Assembly: GCF_037975245.1 (NCBI RefSeq)
Contig: NC_092569.1
Location: 28,925,668-28,989,667, forward strand
Direction of reading: 5' to 3'
Length of the DNA stretch: 64,000 nucleotides
Origin: Apostichopus japonicus
Lineage: Eukaryota > Echinodermata > Holothuroidea > Aspidochirotida > Stichopodidae
Positions within the stretch are counted from its first letter, which is position 1; every line of letters begins with the position of its first letter. Of this stretch, positions 40,101 through 49,261 are shown piece by piece. The position numbers and the translations under genes are program-made. Below the pieces are notes generated by a model. That model saw nothing but the letters and a program-made list of their open reading frames with translations. It was not told where the DNA came from and did no database searches.

Positions 40101-43100
40101 ATCAAACCTAATCTCTTGTTTGATCGACGTGTACAACGTCACTGCAAGAACCGCGCCCATTAACTCGAGCCTAGGAATAGACACGGGCTTCATTGGGCTG
40201 ACTTTGGCCTTTCCTTGAATGAATGAGCAGCTTGCTTCACTGTCAGCACCTATCACGCGGAGATATGCCACTGCAGCATATCCTCTCTGAGATGCGTCAC
40301 AAAACACGTGAAGCTGGACGCGCTGTGCGTTATCTAACTGTAGCCAACGAGGGATCTGTATAGATGAAAGAAGAGGAACATTTTGAAGCCACTTCTTCCA
40401 TGTCACAAGTTCTTCGTCCGTCAAGGGTTTGTCCCAATCAGACCCTTTGCGACAAATATCTTGTAAGAGGCACCGAGCAATGACAACAAAGGGAGCAGCA
40501 AAACCCAATGGGTCAAAGATCGAGCTTGATATTGACAATAACCCTCGCCTTGTAAAGGGTTTGTCGGGCAACGACACGTTGAATAGGAAATTGTCATTTT
40601 CGGCATTCCAACTTACTCCCTGTGTTCGCTCAGTTGGAAGAGTCTCCAGGCTATTACGTAAATTTGGAGCTCTTTCGGACTCTGGAATGCTTTGGAGAAC
40701 GGCACGATCGTTACTAACCCACTTCGTGAGTCTAAAGCCGCCCTTACTTAAAATACTTCTAATGCGTTCCACAACTTCTATTGCAACAGTTGGATCATCG
40801 ACTGAAGCCAGAAGATCGTCTACATAGAAGTTGTTCCTTATGAACTGAATGGCTTTCTTACCTACAATGTCCTGATTATGTAACTCGTTGTCCCTGGCCG
40901 TGCGCTGTAACGCATAGCCGGCGCAAGCTGGACTTGACGTGGCACCAAAGAGATGCACCGTCATTCTATATTCGAGCGGTTCACTTTCTAGATTACCGCC
41001 AGGCCACCACAAGAACCTGAAGACATCGCGGTCTTCGCTTATTACCTGCACTTGGTGAAACATTGCCTCTACGTCAGCAACTAGTGCAATTCGCTGCTGC
41101 CTAAATCTGTGGAGAACACCCACGAGACTGTTTATCGTGTCTGGGCCCTTCAATAAACACGAGTTTAATGAAGTATCCCTCCACTTCGCTGCACAATCAT
41201 AGACTACTCTGGCCTTCGTCTTTGTGGGGATGAACAACTGGATGGTGAGGCAGGTACCAAACATTACCAGCCTTACCTTCACCTTGAACCCGTTCGGCAT
41301 AACCTTTCGCAATGTAACCTTCTACGGTTTCTGTATACTTTTGACGCATTACATTGTCTCTTATTAGCTTACGTTTTATGTTTCTTAGACGTGATTCAGC
41401 TAACGGTTTATTGGAAGGCAAGAAATGGTTATTGTCCTTCCACAGAAGTCCTATCTGGTAGTGACCTTCACTAGTAAGTGAGGCAGTAGATTCTAATATA
41501 CCTTTGGCTCTCTTGTCTTGGACAGAATCACCTTCGCCAATACGCGCATCGTCTACAGACCAAGAACTTTTAAGTAAACTTAGAATCTCTCCATTCGAGC
41601 AACAAGATATGCGATGGATGTTCTTTCTATCGCTACGACCACTGAAACCTGTAGGACCCATAACAGACCAACCAAGGGGTGTTTTTACTCCATACGGATC
41701 TCCCGTTCCACCACGCCTCTCATCCGTAACCCAAAATGCTTCGGGAACATCCGCCCCTATAAGTAGCTCAAGATTGTATCTTGAGATATCCCCTCAGGGA
41801 ATAAGTTTCAAATGTTGCCACCGGTTGAGGTCTCGAGCAGAGGGGACACTATCATCACTCTTGGGTAGTTTTGGAACAGAAAGAGCAGTTATTGGCAAAT
41901 CATTACTTTCATTCTCCCCTTTAACGGTAATATCAAATGTTGAACCGATCTTAGGTTCGACTCCGTTAACCGTCGAAGACGTGTAAGACGTCGGTTTTCC
42001 CTTAACACCTAACTTCTTCCTAAGGGATTCTGAACACAGAGTAGTGTCTGACCCACTGTCCAAAATAGCCAGGGTATGCACCCGATTACCATTGTTACCG
42101 GTCACTGTAACCGGCAGAATTCTCAAGAAAACGTTACTACCACAAACAGCGGTGTTTGACATAACAGAGATATTCTCTTGATTGGGTGGAGGATGAAGTA
42201 GATCATTGTGTTTGTTAGACTGACAAAACGGGCAAACGGTATCCCTTCTACATTTAGCCACCGAATGACCAGGAAATAGACACCTAAAACACAACCTCTT
42301 TGTCCTAACAATGTCTAGCCTCTGGTTGTAACTCATGTTGCAGAACGACTCACAGTCAAAAATCCTATGATCATCATCACAGGCAAAACACTTAAGAGAT
42401 CTACCTTTCATAAAATTAGATTTCACGCGAGGTTTCTCGTCACTCACTACGCTACTCGACTTGCCTGTGTGAAGCGTATTCTAGTTATTGTCATTGTGAA
42501 GCGTATTCTAGTTATTGTCATTATGACGTCACCCATGGCTCATTTTAGGTAGTTCGGGAACGGTAAACCCGGCCTTACACTGATACCGTAGATCCGAGCG
42601 TGAAACGTGAAATAATCAGGAAAAGCGGGTACTGGATAATATATGTCTTCTTTTATTGATTCAGGATAAAACTATAACTTTGGAACTTGAGATAATTAAA
42701 ATGTGAAGAGCCCGAAGTCCACAGACGTAAATATAAATTACGGAGCCTACTGTTCTACGTCTGTAGACTTCGGGAGATAAACTTCAACTCCTCGATAAAT
42801 CTTTAAGAAACACTTAAACCCCTGATTCCAAAATAACAAATTAAGACGCGTTGCACAGGGCACACGCTCTGCCCTTGAACCCGATTGGTGTAAACTTTTA
42901 ACTCACCCCTTACCAAACTCTTGATTGGTTGAGTGCCAACCTGATATGCAGATGAGCATATGCAAATACGCTTCACACATGTGTGAAGCGTATTCTAGTT
43001 ATTGTCATTGTGAAGCGTATTCTAGTTATTGTCATTATGACGTCACCCATGGCTCGCGCATTGGTGGTTTGCGCTGTGGTGTGGCGGGATATAAATCACG

Positions 43101-46100
43101 CACTATTAGAAGCGTATCTTTTGTTTTAAATGATTCGGGGTTGGAAGACAGCCAAACTGGTTCAAATTGGTTGAGTGCCCATTTGCATATGCTCATCTGC
43201 ATATCAGGTTGGCACTCAACCAATCAAGAGTTTGGTAAGGGGTGAGTTAAAAGTTTACACCAATCGGGTTCAAGGGCAGAGCGTGTGCCCTGTGCAACGC
43301 GTCTTAATTTGTTATTTTGGAATCAGGGGTTTAAGTGTTTCTTAAAGATTTATCGAGGAGTTGAAGTTTATCTCCCGAAGTCTACAGACGTAGAACAGTA
43401 GGCTCCGTAATTTATATTTACGTCTGTGGACTTCGGGCTCTTTACATTTTAATTATCTCAAGTTCCAAAGTTATAGTTTTATCCTGAATCAATAAAAGAA
43501 GACATATATTATCCAGTACCCGCTTTTCCTGATTATTTCACGTTTCACGCTCGGATCTACGGTATCAGTGTAAGGCCGGGTTTACCGTTCCCGAACTACC
43601 TAAAATGAGCCTTACACCTATATTCCTACCAAACATGTTAGACGAAATTTCAGCTTGACCTGTCAGATACGATAGAAGGTCATTAAATTCTGGTTCTCTA
43701 CTCTCATGTATCTTTTGGGCGACATTTGCCCACCCAGTTTGAAGATAAACAGGTAACAAACTGTGAATCTTAAGAAGGTTACTTGTTGAATTTAGGTCAT
43801 TTACATACCCCATCTGAGTTAAGGTAACGTAACACCTCTGCATTTCGGATATGAGCTTCCACAAGCTTTCTCCGTCATTAGCCTTAATCGATTTGCGACT
43901 AACCAATTTACTCATCAAAGAATTCAGAATCAGATGCGGTTGACCAAATTGACGTTTCAAAATTGCCTTCGCGCTTTCGTAACCTTCGTCGCCTAGAAGC
44001 TCGCAACTTTCGATGCAGAAACGCGCTTTACCTTTACATAGCTGCAGCAAATACTGCAAACGCGCGGCATCACCGCTCAATTTACTTGCCACGTTAACTT
44101 CGAAATTGGTTATGAAGTACCAATAATCTGTGGGGTCTCCATTAAACTCAAATACCTCAGCCTTCGGTAACTCTAATGCCAATTTGAGTTCGTTAAACCG
44201 GAATACATAGTTGGAATCACAACTAGAACTATACCTATTTGAACTTAAATGTAGAAGACCTTCACCATTCTTCATGTCTACGTTACTATTATTACCATCG
44301 GTAATATCATTAACTTCCTTAGAGCTAACACAATGACTAACGTTACTATTCTTAGTAAAAATACCGTTATCATCATTGTCGGTTAACCTCTTTTCCTCGT
44401 CGCCTTCGGGAGCTTCTGAGATCCTCTCGGGCCCTTTTCTGCTTAGGTCTACATACCTCTCGACTTCGATCTTTACGGCGATGAACTTGCTGACTACGTC
44501 CGCCATCCATTCTTCTTCCAAAATAAACTTATCTTCTTCCAAAAGCTTTTCAATCACAGCTTGATGGGCCTCTTCTATTGCTTCTAAATTTTTATTCGCT
44601 TTCTCTAAGAGTTCCTTCACAGAGTCTATTCCTGCGTCCTCTCTAATGAGAGTAGAAATAGAATTAATTGCTCTAGTCAAGGTTCCCTTCTTATTCCTGC
44701 GCCGTATTAACAGCGTCTTCATCGTAAGGGCCTCGTCTGTTGACATCTTCAATTATAGATTTTATTTACTATAAATCAATAAAGATTTCTTTATTCCGTA
44801 TTCCTGTAATCCAAAGATTATTCAACGCAGAAGTAATGTTGAGTCGATTCGTGGTTTATTAGCTTTGATATCTGGTAACTATCTGGTAATCTGTTAATCT
44901 GCTAAACTGTCAATCTGTCAGTCTGGTAAATAAAATCTTTGGTTTAACACTGGAAAATACTTCTTGCTTCAATACGTTCTTGATATCGACTGAACTCAAA
45001 TTACGGTAAATGAACGTAAAGACAGAACCAACGAAAACAACAAATTTCAAACACATACTCACGCACGCACGCACACTCGCACAAACACGCACACGCGCAG
45101 TAGCACTGCAACTTTACATGACGCACACTTCGTAACAATACACAAACAACACATCGTGTGAGCGCGTTTACATACATGTCCTGCTGTGTTGTGATATGTG
45201 ATGTAGACTGTCACAGATATTAAGCATGAATGTCCTGCTGTGTAGTGATTTGTGATGTAGACTGTCAAAGATATTAAGCCTACATGTCCTGCTGTGTAGT
45301 ATAATGTGATGTAGACTATCACATTGATTAAGCATCAATATCCTGCTGTGTAGTGACATGTGATGTAGACTGTCACAGAGATTAAGCATGAACCTCCTGC
45401 TGTGTAGTGATATGTGATGTAGACTGTCACAGAGATTAAGCATGAACCTCCTGCTGTGTAGTGATATGTGATGTAGACTGTCACAGAGATTAAGCATGAA
45501 CCTCCTGCAATCTCCTGCTGTGTAGTGACATGTGATGTAGACTGTCACAGAGATTAAGCATGAACCTCCTGCTGTGTAGTAATATGTGATGTAGACTGTC
45601 ACAGAGATTAAGCATATATGTCCTGCTGTGTAGTGATATTTGTGTTGTAGGCTGTCACAGAGATTCAGCATGGATGTCCTGCTGTGTAGTAATATTTGAT
45701 GTATGCTGTCACAGAGATTAAACATAAGGTCAAAGTTCATTTGAGGTCAATAGCTCCTGGTTAACTTAGTAGTGTAAAATTTGCACTTACAGACTTAGAA
45801 GTGGAATGTAGATTTGCTTAAAATGAGTAACCCTTATTGATTGTAAAGAGGTAAAAAGTCATTGAGGTCAACATTGATAAGTACTGAAGACTTTGTTGCC
45901 AGGCTCACATGGTGTTAACTTGGATGTGTCTCACACACTGTATGTAAGTTGCCCTTGGTGAGTACAAAACCTACTAATACTGTCAAAGATCAAAGGTCAT
46001 TAAGGTCAGCATGGATCAAAATCTTGTAGCACCGCTCAGCTAAGTGGTAAAAATGTGGATGAATCAAATTATATGAATTTCTTATTTGGTATATTTTGGA

Positions 46101-47327
46101 ATTGTTGATGCCAACTCGTTGGTGCCAATTTGAATGAATGTGGCATTGACTTGGTTGTTATTAAGTTCATTATGTAAACCTTTTTTAACAGGGATTAATT
46201 TAGTTGGCAGGGATTCACCAAACTTTTTTGGTTCGTGGTTCAAATGTTTTTGTTGAAAAATGGAGATTCTTCAATTATATATTACCCCCAACGTTTAGGG
46301 CTAGAGTATGTTTTTTGTATAGTCTCTGTACTGTAGGTGTCAGGTTTATGTTGACTACTATATATATGTACTGTATAGTATTGAGATAAATTGTCATCCG
46401 TAGTTACAGAACATGCTGCAAGGTTGTAAGAATAATAGTTGTGAAACAGAGGGAGTTACGTTACAATATACAAATTAAACTTTGCTTTATTGGAACTCAA
46501 TTGTGTTGTGACGGATGTACAATTTGCAGATGTAAATCCATCATCAAAAAATGTATGTCCATCACACAAAAACTTTGCGAAAATATCGCATGAAGGTGAT
46601 CAAATTTAAATTTGATTTTACTGCTTATTCTAGTTTAAGGTCTTATTAACATGATACATGTAAGCTTTTAATTATTTAACATTCCATATCCCAGTGATCT
46701 ACAATAAGATTTATGATCTGAAAAAAAATCACTTTTTCAACGTACGTCCGTCACCGGGTGGTTTTTTTAACAATTTTGTGCGGCTTATAAGGAGGTAAAA
46801 AATGAAAACCCCACAGCATAATATTGGAAGGCAGATGACAAACAATATCCAAATTAAAAGTTACCTCATATAAATACTCATTGAGATATGAACCAATAAA
46901 CTATCCGAAATGTACGTCCGAGTTTACGGAACTGCCCAGATTCAACTTAATATATCCAATCATATTTACTAATTGTTTAATGTGTCTATATTGTGATAGG
47001 TCCCTTAATTGTGATGGATTGTAGTTTAAGGGAATATCTTTACTTGTTTAATTCACAGACAGAGATAGACGTTACCCTGGTGGTTATGCTTTGAGTTATC
47101 ATCTTAACTCTGCCTTTAGTACCTTTGACAGGGACAATGATAAAGCAAACAGATCTAACTGTGCTGCTTATCAGCATAGTGCCTGGTGGTACAAGAGCTG
47201 TGCAGCATCTAACCTCAATGGTAACTATATGGCAGCAGATGATGATAGATCAAGCATATACTGGTATGATCTACCTGGAGGTCGATATAACATCAAATAC
47301 ACAGAAATGAAGATAAGACCCATCTAG
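19050..47327 (+). CDS. Secreted fibrinogen-related protein (FREP, ficolin-like), 6 exons
   Basis: Coding exons are 19050-19140, 24868-24936, 29977-30038, 30792-30920, 36295-36559 and 47059-47327. Phases match at every junction and give 294 residues. Residues 1-30 form a signal peptide with hydrophobic core LLIAVILLL. Residues 31-74 are a short Thr/Pro-rich linker with two Cys-poor exons. From about 75 there is one fibrinogen-like domain: MKDCLDVF, NMTDGGGWT, VFQRRVDGSVDFYRNW, YWLGND, FSTFDRDND (calcium loop), NCAAY, AWWYKSC and SNLNG. Such proteins bind acetylated or other sugars on microbes and act in innate immunity of echinoderms and molluscs. Binding specificity here is inferred. Introns are filled with mobile DNA, and intron 4 is an array copied from the end of exon 4. 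No collagen stretch or coiled coil is seen. Confidence 0.92.
19141..23086. other. FREP intron 1, unassigned part
   Basis: AT-rich intron. Short open frames (19310, 20267, 21256, 21613 and others) lack family features and codon consistency. C-rich runs occur at 19465-19485. I see no bounded element here. Confidence 0.5.
23087..24205 (+). mobile_element. hAT element remnant, 1.1 kb, with transposase fragment
   Basis: The ends CAGGGGTAGGA and, inverted, CAGAGGGGTAGGA are hAT-like. The flanking octamers tctgctta (23079-23086) and aatgctta (24206-24213) agree at six of eight places. It contains the transposase remnant at 23425-24023. The rest is G/C-run and AT-rich sequence. Confidence 0.65.
23425..24023 (+). 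pseudogene. hAT transposase C-terminal fragment (ZMYM1-like)
   Basis: A first open part reads FEAIDACLAVLQRRFTGI through to a TAG at 23705-23707. A second, shifted part (23721-24023) carries the hAT C-terminal dimerisation signature ASAERSFSTQRLLKSYLRST and LDLTDAAKDFY. The catalytic core is missing. At least one stop and one frame change make it non-functional. It belongs to the same broad family as the triplicated fragments at 12.9-15.1 kb but is clearly diverged from them. Confidence 0.8.
24271..24632. mobile_element. hAT-type MITE (family M1, copy 1)
   Basis: Ends CAAGGGCGTAAGAACC and, inverted, CATTGGCGTAGGAAGG. Flanked by ctaaaaac (24263-24270) and ctgaaaac (24633-24640), seven of eight identical. 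It matches 53877-54236 along its whole length, including 'cttcgcaagtcagaaaaccc'. No coding function. Confidence 0.85.
24868..24936 (+). CDS. FREP exon 2, linker
   Basis: This 69-nt exon between TTCAACAG and GTAAGT, phase 1 to phase 1, encodes AARYNPGPCPGAAPKP and NDHVTKE. It has no domain and is Pro/Ala-rich. Confidence 0.75.
24937..27287. other. FREP intron 2, unassigned part
   Basis: G and C runs at 25036-25047 and 25240-25248. No exon or bounded element recognised between exon 2 and the hAT element. Confidence 0.45.
27296..29128. mobile_element. Non-autonomous hAT element, 1.83 kb, perfect 8-bp target duplication
   Basis: Ends CAGTGGTGGAGATTTC and, inverted, CAGTGGCGGAGAAAC. The octamer ggtaaagt flanks both sides exactly (27288-27295 and 29129-29136). 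No transposase frame is visible. The central ~1.1 kb matches 52673-54362. A sub-block around 27380-27560 ('ctatctaag.ggagcgc.acca') is also shared with the MITEs at 57689 and 63443. It lies in FREP intron 2. Confidence 0.8.
29137..29976. other. FREP intron 2, 3' part
   Basis: No element or exon recognised. A T-rich tract at 29947-29966 precedes the exon 3 acceptor. Confidence 0.45.
29977..30038 (+). CDS. FREP exon 3, Thr-rich linker
   Basis: This 62-nt exon between CGATAG and GTGAGA runs phase 1 to phase 0. It encodes SESVQTTPMETTTGDDPSIV, probably an O-glycosylated spacer. Confidence 0.75.
30039..30791. other. FREP intron 3
   Basis: 753 bp, no repeats of note. It ends TTATTATTAG before exon 4. 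Confidence 0.6.
30792..30920 (+). CDS. FREP exon 4, start of fibrinogen domain
   Basis: A 129-nt, phase 0-0 exon encoding MKDCLDVFNAGNTTDGIYTI and ending NMTDGGGWT, the first conserved block of fibrinogen C domains. Its last 27 nt and donor GTAAGT are the source of the 77-bp array that follows. Confidence 0.95.
30894..35337 (+). repeat. 77-bp minisatellite copied from the exon 4 end and its splice donor
   Basis: The unit is 'aatatgactgacggaggagg' + 'atggacg' + 'gtaagtctag' and ~40 bp of AT-rich intron ending 'gtatatgtat'. The first unit is the real end of exon 4 (30894-30920) with its donor. More than 50 units follow without interruption to about 35337. Nearly every unit keeps GGACG|GTAAGT, so each carries a potential 5' splice site. 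Variants (gatcgatgg, gattggcgg, gatttggcgg, units with an extra acagtatag, a short unit with ttatatgactg) recur in blocks, which shows duplication of several units at a time. Reading on from exon 4 meets TGA at 30933-30935. No acceptor with a pyrimidine tract lies in the unit. Confidence 0.97.
35338..36294. other. FREP intron 4, 3' part
   Basis: Unique-looking AT-rich sequence leading to the exon 5 acceptor 'ttatatacag'. No other feature recognised. Confidence 0.5.
36295..36559 (+). CDS. FREP exon 5, fibrinogen domain core
   Basis: A 265-nt exon encoding VFQRRVDGSVDFYRNW, GFGVLDHEYWLGND, LTNQGDYQFRIDM, and so on to GLGTFNGTA. It ends in phase 1 at a weak donor GTTTGT. The reading phase and domain order leave little doubt. 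Confidence 0.95.
36700..37100. repeat. Diverged copy of the head of the ~395-bp repeat family
   Basis: 'tgtgtgtg..gcgtctgtgac.cttgct' and 'gagaaggtgtgccctatt' echo 6830-6960 in the same order. Coding potential is nil. Confidence 0.5.
37160..37820. repeat. 54-bp minisatellite, left of the BEL/Pao insertion
   Basis: The unit contains 'tgctgtgtagtgatatgtga' and 'gactgtcacagagattaagc', repeated about 12 times. On the minus strand it gives a 220-codon open frame with an 18-residue repeat, which is a repeat artefact. The array continues at 45173 beyond the retrotransposon. Confidence 0.9.
37821..38223 (-). repeat. BEL/Pao 3' LTR
   Basis: 403 bp. On the element strand it begins TGTAAACGCGC and ends TTGATTTATA. 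It contains a CA-rich 'gcacgcacgc' stretch. No difference from the other LTR was seen by eye. Confidence 0.92.
38224..38232 (-). other. Polypurine tract of the BEL/Pao element
   Basis: AGGGGGGAG on the element strand, directly next to the 3' LTR. It is the expected primer site for plus-strand DNA synthesis. Confidence 0.75.
38331..41793 (-). pseudogene. pol: BEL/Pao pol: reverse transcriptase, RNase H, integrase (one frameshift)
   Basis: The main frame (41312-38331, 993 codons) holds RT with VADVEAMF and the catalytic YVDD at about residues 163-166. RNase H follows with FCDASQRGYAAV, FWTDSM and NPADDGSRG. Then come the integrase zinc module (H-H-C-C, YHESVGHG to CVICRK) and a DDE core with GVDYFGPF, SDNGSNF and GGAWERL. 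It ends with a basic tail. The N-terminal RT part lies in another frame (41793 to about 41230). The shift occurs at a run of four G on the plus strand at 41226-41229, where the frames would agree with one base fewer. Apart from this shift the domains look intact. The homopolymer could also be a sequencing error. Confidence 0.92.
41794..42465 (-). pseudogene. gag: BEL/Pao gag C-terminus and aspartic protease
   Basis: Begins beside the foldback insertion. It carries two zinc-knuckle-like Cys clusters (CFACDDDHRIFDC and CFRCLFPGHSVAKC) and a protease active site LAILDSGSDTTLC. It ends at TGA (41796-41794). The frame continues open in phase past this stop into DISRYNLELLIGAD, the usual protease-RT linker of BEL elements, so the stop is either a mutation or a read-through point. 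Confidence 0.85.
42466..43611. mobile_element. Long-inverted-repeat (foldback) element inside gag
   Basis: Two 431-bp arms (42537-42967 and 43181-43611) are inverted copies of each other with few or no differences. A 213-bp spacer separates them. A 76-bp direct repeat (42466-42541 and 42980-43055), itself holding a tandem 27-bp unit (gtgaagcgtattctag...), lies outside the left arm and again in the spacer. Each arm has an inner hairpin around 'cccgaagtc.acagacgta'. No target duplication is clear and no protein is encoded. It interrupts gag and so is younger than, or arrived with, the retrotransposon. Confidence 0.85.
43038..43096 (+). promoter_or_regulatory. CRE-like site and TATA-like box in the foldback spacer
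   Basis: TGACGTCA at 43038-43045 and ATATAAAT at 43089-43096 are about 44 bp apart in the unique spacer. A second TGACGTCA lies at 42524-42531. The arrangement could start transcription rightwards through the right arm, antisense to gag. This is motif evidence only. Confidence 0.3.
43612..44752 (-). pseudogene. gag: BEL/Pao gag N-terminal part, interrupted
   Basis: ATG at 44752. About 380 residues with a coiled-coil-like N-terminus (KELLEKANKNLEAIEEA) and the capsid-type segment FNGDPTDYWYFITNFE typical of BEL gag (DUF1759 type). The true frame stops at the inverted-repeat insertion after FGRNIG. The few further codons belong to the insert. Confidence 0.85.
44770..45172 (-). repeat. BEL/Pao 5' LTR
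   Basis: 403 bp, seemingly identical to the 3' LTR. It would hold the promoter of the element, read towards lower coordinates. Confidence 0.92.
45173..45740. repeat. 54-bp minisatellite, right of the BEL/Pao insertion
   Basis: Continuation of the array at 37160-37820, about ten further units. One unit has a short internal duplication ('ctcctgcaatctcctgctg' near 45507). Confidence 0.9.
45741..47058. other. FREP intron 5, 3' part
   Basis: The start has 'aggtcaaagttcatttgaggtcaata', weakly like the ~395-bp repeat family. The rest is AT-rich with no exon recognised. Confidence 0.45.
47059..47327 (+). CDS. FREP exon 6, calcium loop and C-terminus
   Basis: Starts after TTCACAG in phase 1. It encodes RDRRYPGGYALSYHLNSAFS, the DRDND calcium loop, NCAAYQHSAWWYKSC, SNLNGNY, and ends KYTEMKIRPI then TAG. 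It lies 10.5 kb from exon 5 because of the BEL/Pao insertion and repeats in intron 5. Confidence 0.95.
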
Positions 47328-48110
47328 GTTCTTTCCAATAAGTACTTGATAAGAGGATCAAAACTAACAAACACACTGGAATTCAGCAAATATATCATCC
47401 ATATCAGCAAACAGAAATGTCACAGATAACCCAAATTCAACCCCCAGCTCCTCAAAACTACTCTAAACAGACACAGACACACCCATGTGTGTTTCACATT
47501 CAGACTGAGGACCCCGTTGTTTCTTCCACTCTTCACGTACCATAACCTTGACAATACCCCTTAACAATGACATTTTTCTGAGGACCTGTTGATTCTTTTC
47601 ATCTGAGGACTTGCAATTTCTTTGTTTTTAGAAAAGAAAACAAGTACAGACACACATATTCTTATATTGTTATCAGTTATGAAACAATGATATTATATAC
47701 TATTGTGTAAACAGGTATAAGTTCAGATACATTTCTCATTAACAATAGTTACTACCCATATCATGGCATGGGATGGAATGGATGGGATAGTCTGTTGGAA
47801 TTCAACATGCATTTCTCACAAAAAGTTACATCTTAAAAGGTTGTGTTGCTGAATCAAATGCAGAGAATTTTTTTTCTTTCCTCTAAGTATAGTTTATCTA
47901 AGCGTTAATAGATTTTATTATCTTGGCTCTCTGTATTCCATTTGAATTACTGTTTACATATTCATGTTCGATTTTTATTGAGAATTGATTAGTAAACAAC
48001 TTTCCATCAGACGAGGGGGCGCTTCAGCATTTTGACAGAGGGCAATGTTGTATATTAGTCCTGAATCAAATTAACTCAATAGCCAGATAAGCTTGGTTAT
48101 AGACACACTG
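47328..48110. other. Downstream of the FREP gene (3' UTR region)
   Basis: Follows the FREP stop codon. I see no convincing AATAAA close to the stop, so the transcript end cannot be placed. Confidence 0.4.
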
Positions 48111-48280
48111 GGTGATTCACTAGTTATGTATGTAGATAAGCTGCTAATGAATACATGAATACATGGGTTGGGTAAGGATGATTACCGAAGGTATGTTAAT
48201 ATGCATGGTTACATGGGTTAGGAATGTATGATTATGTAAGATAGTAGCATTTGCAATTTCCTGAGGATCACTTATAGAGA

Positions 48281-48545
<265 letters not shown>

Positions 48546-48602
48546 TTGAAGTTGTTAGGGTAATTGAAAAACTTTTACCATTGTTTAAAATAGTGTTTAT
48601 GT

Positions 48603-49245
48603 TTAGAGCTGTTGAATATGCATACATGTATGTTTTCTCTTTGCTATGCGCATACTGTGATTGAGGTTATTTCGATATTTGGTGAAGGACTCTTTGTTAA
48701 CTTGATTTGGTGACTTTAAGTAAGTCTTGTACAGTATATTCTTGCGTTTAATTGAGACAAGGAATCCATTTGTAGTCCAAGGTTGATTATACTTTAGCCT
48801 TTGCCGTACTCTATACAGTGGGAAGCAGTCTGAATAAGCCTGGCTAAAACTATTATTGAAGGTATTAAATGCAGTGTTGGTGTTATTTGCCAGAAAAACT
48901 TCACTCCAATCAGTGCTAGATATACAGGAGGCAAAATGTCGGATATTATGTTCAGAATAATTGCGAGAGTAAATCGGAGCATAACCAGGAATAGAACTTG
49001 ACTTCAATATAGAATGTAAAAAAGAATGAAAATGATCACTGATATCAGTTGTGAAAACACCAGCTACATTCACCCTAGCACCAGCATTGGTAATATTTAA
49101 GTTTGTAAGTATATTATCAATAAGAGAAGAACTGTTAGTAGTGACTCTAGTGGGCTTGTTAATATTTGGGTGAAAGCCACAGGCAGTGAGGTTAATAAGG
49201 AAATAGTTAGCGGCTGGTTACAAAGATCAAATTAAAGTCTCCAGC
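48603..49245 (-). pseudogene. Non-LTR retrotransposon (LINE) ORF2 fragment
   Basis: On the minus strand one frame gives the end of an endonuclease domain: AGDFNL, then in a shifted frame YFLINLTACGFHPNINKPTR, SSLIDNILTN and TTDISDHF. The endonuclease-RT linker follows, with NQPWTTNGFLVSIKRKNILY and KYRNNLNHSMRIAKRKH. The order is that of CR1/Jockey-type LINEs. A frameshift, truncation before the RT core and the lack of a 3' tail make it dead. It splits the 51-bp minisatellite. Confidence 0.8.
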
Positions 49246-49261
49246 AGCAGAAATATCACTT

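Larger units (their letters stand above)
37821..45172 (-). mobile_element. BEL/Pao LTR retrotransposon, nearly complete, young
   Basis: Two 403-bp LTRs (37821-38223 and 44770-45172) bound a minus-strand gag-protease-RT-RNase H-integrase body. A 5-bp target duplication tacat lies at 37816-37820 and 45173-45177. Joined flanks restore the 54-bp minisatellite, so insertion was into that array. The LTRs appear identical by eye, which implies recent insertion. A polypurine tract sits at the 3' LTR edge. I could not identify a primer-binding site next to the 5' LTR. Gag is broken by a ~1.1-kb inverted-repeat element, an in-frame TGA separates protease from RT, and one base too many in a short homopolymer shifts RT. 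The order gag-PR-RT-RH-IN and the YVDD motif are those of the BEL/Pao clade. It lies in FREP intron 5, antisense to that gene. Confidence 0.95.

Noticed and set aside
38377-41986. Several plus-strand frames of 60-180 codons
   Set aside because: Shadows of the minus-strand BEL/Pao pol and protease.
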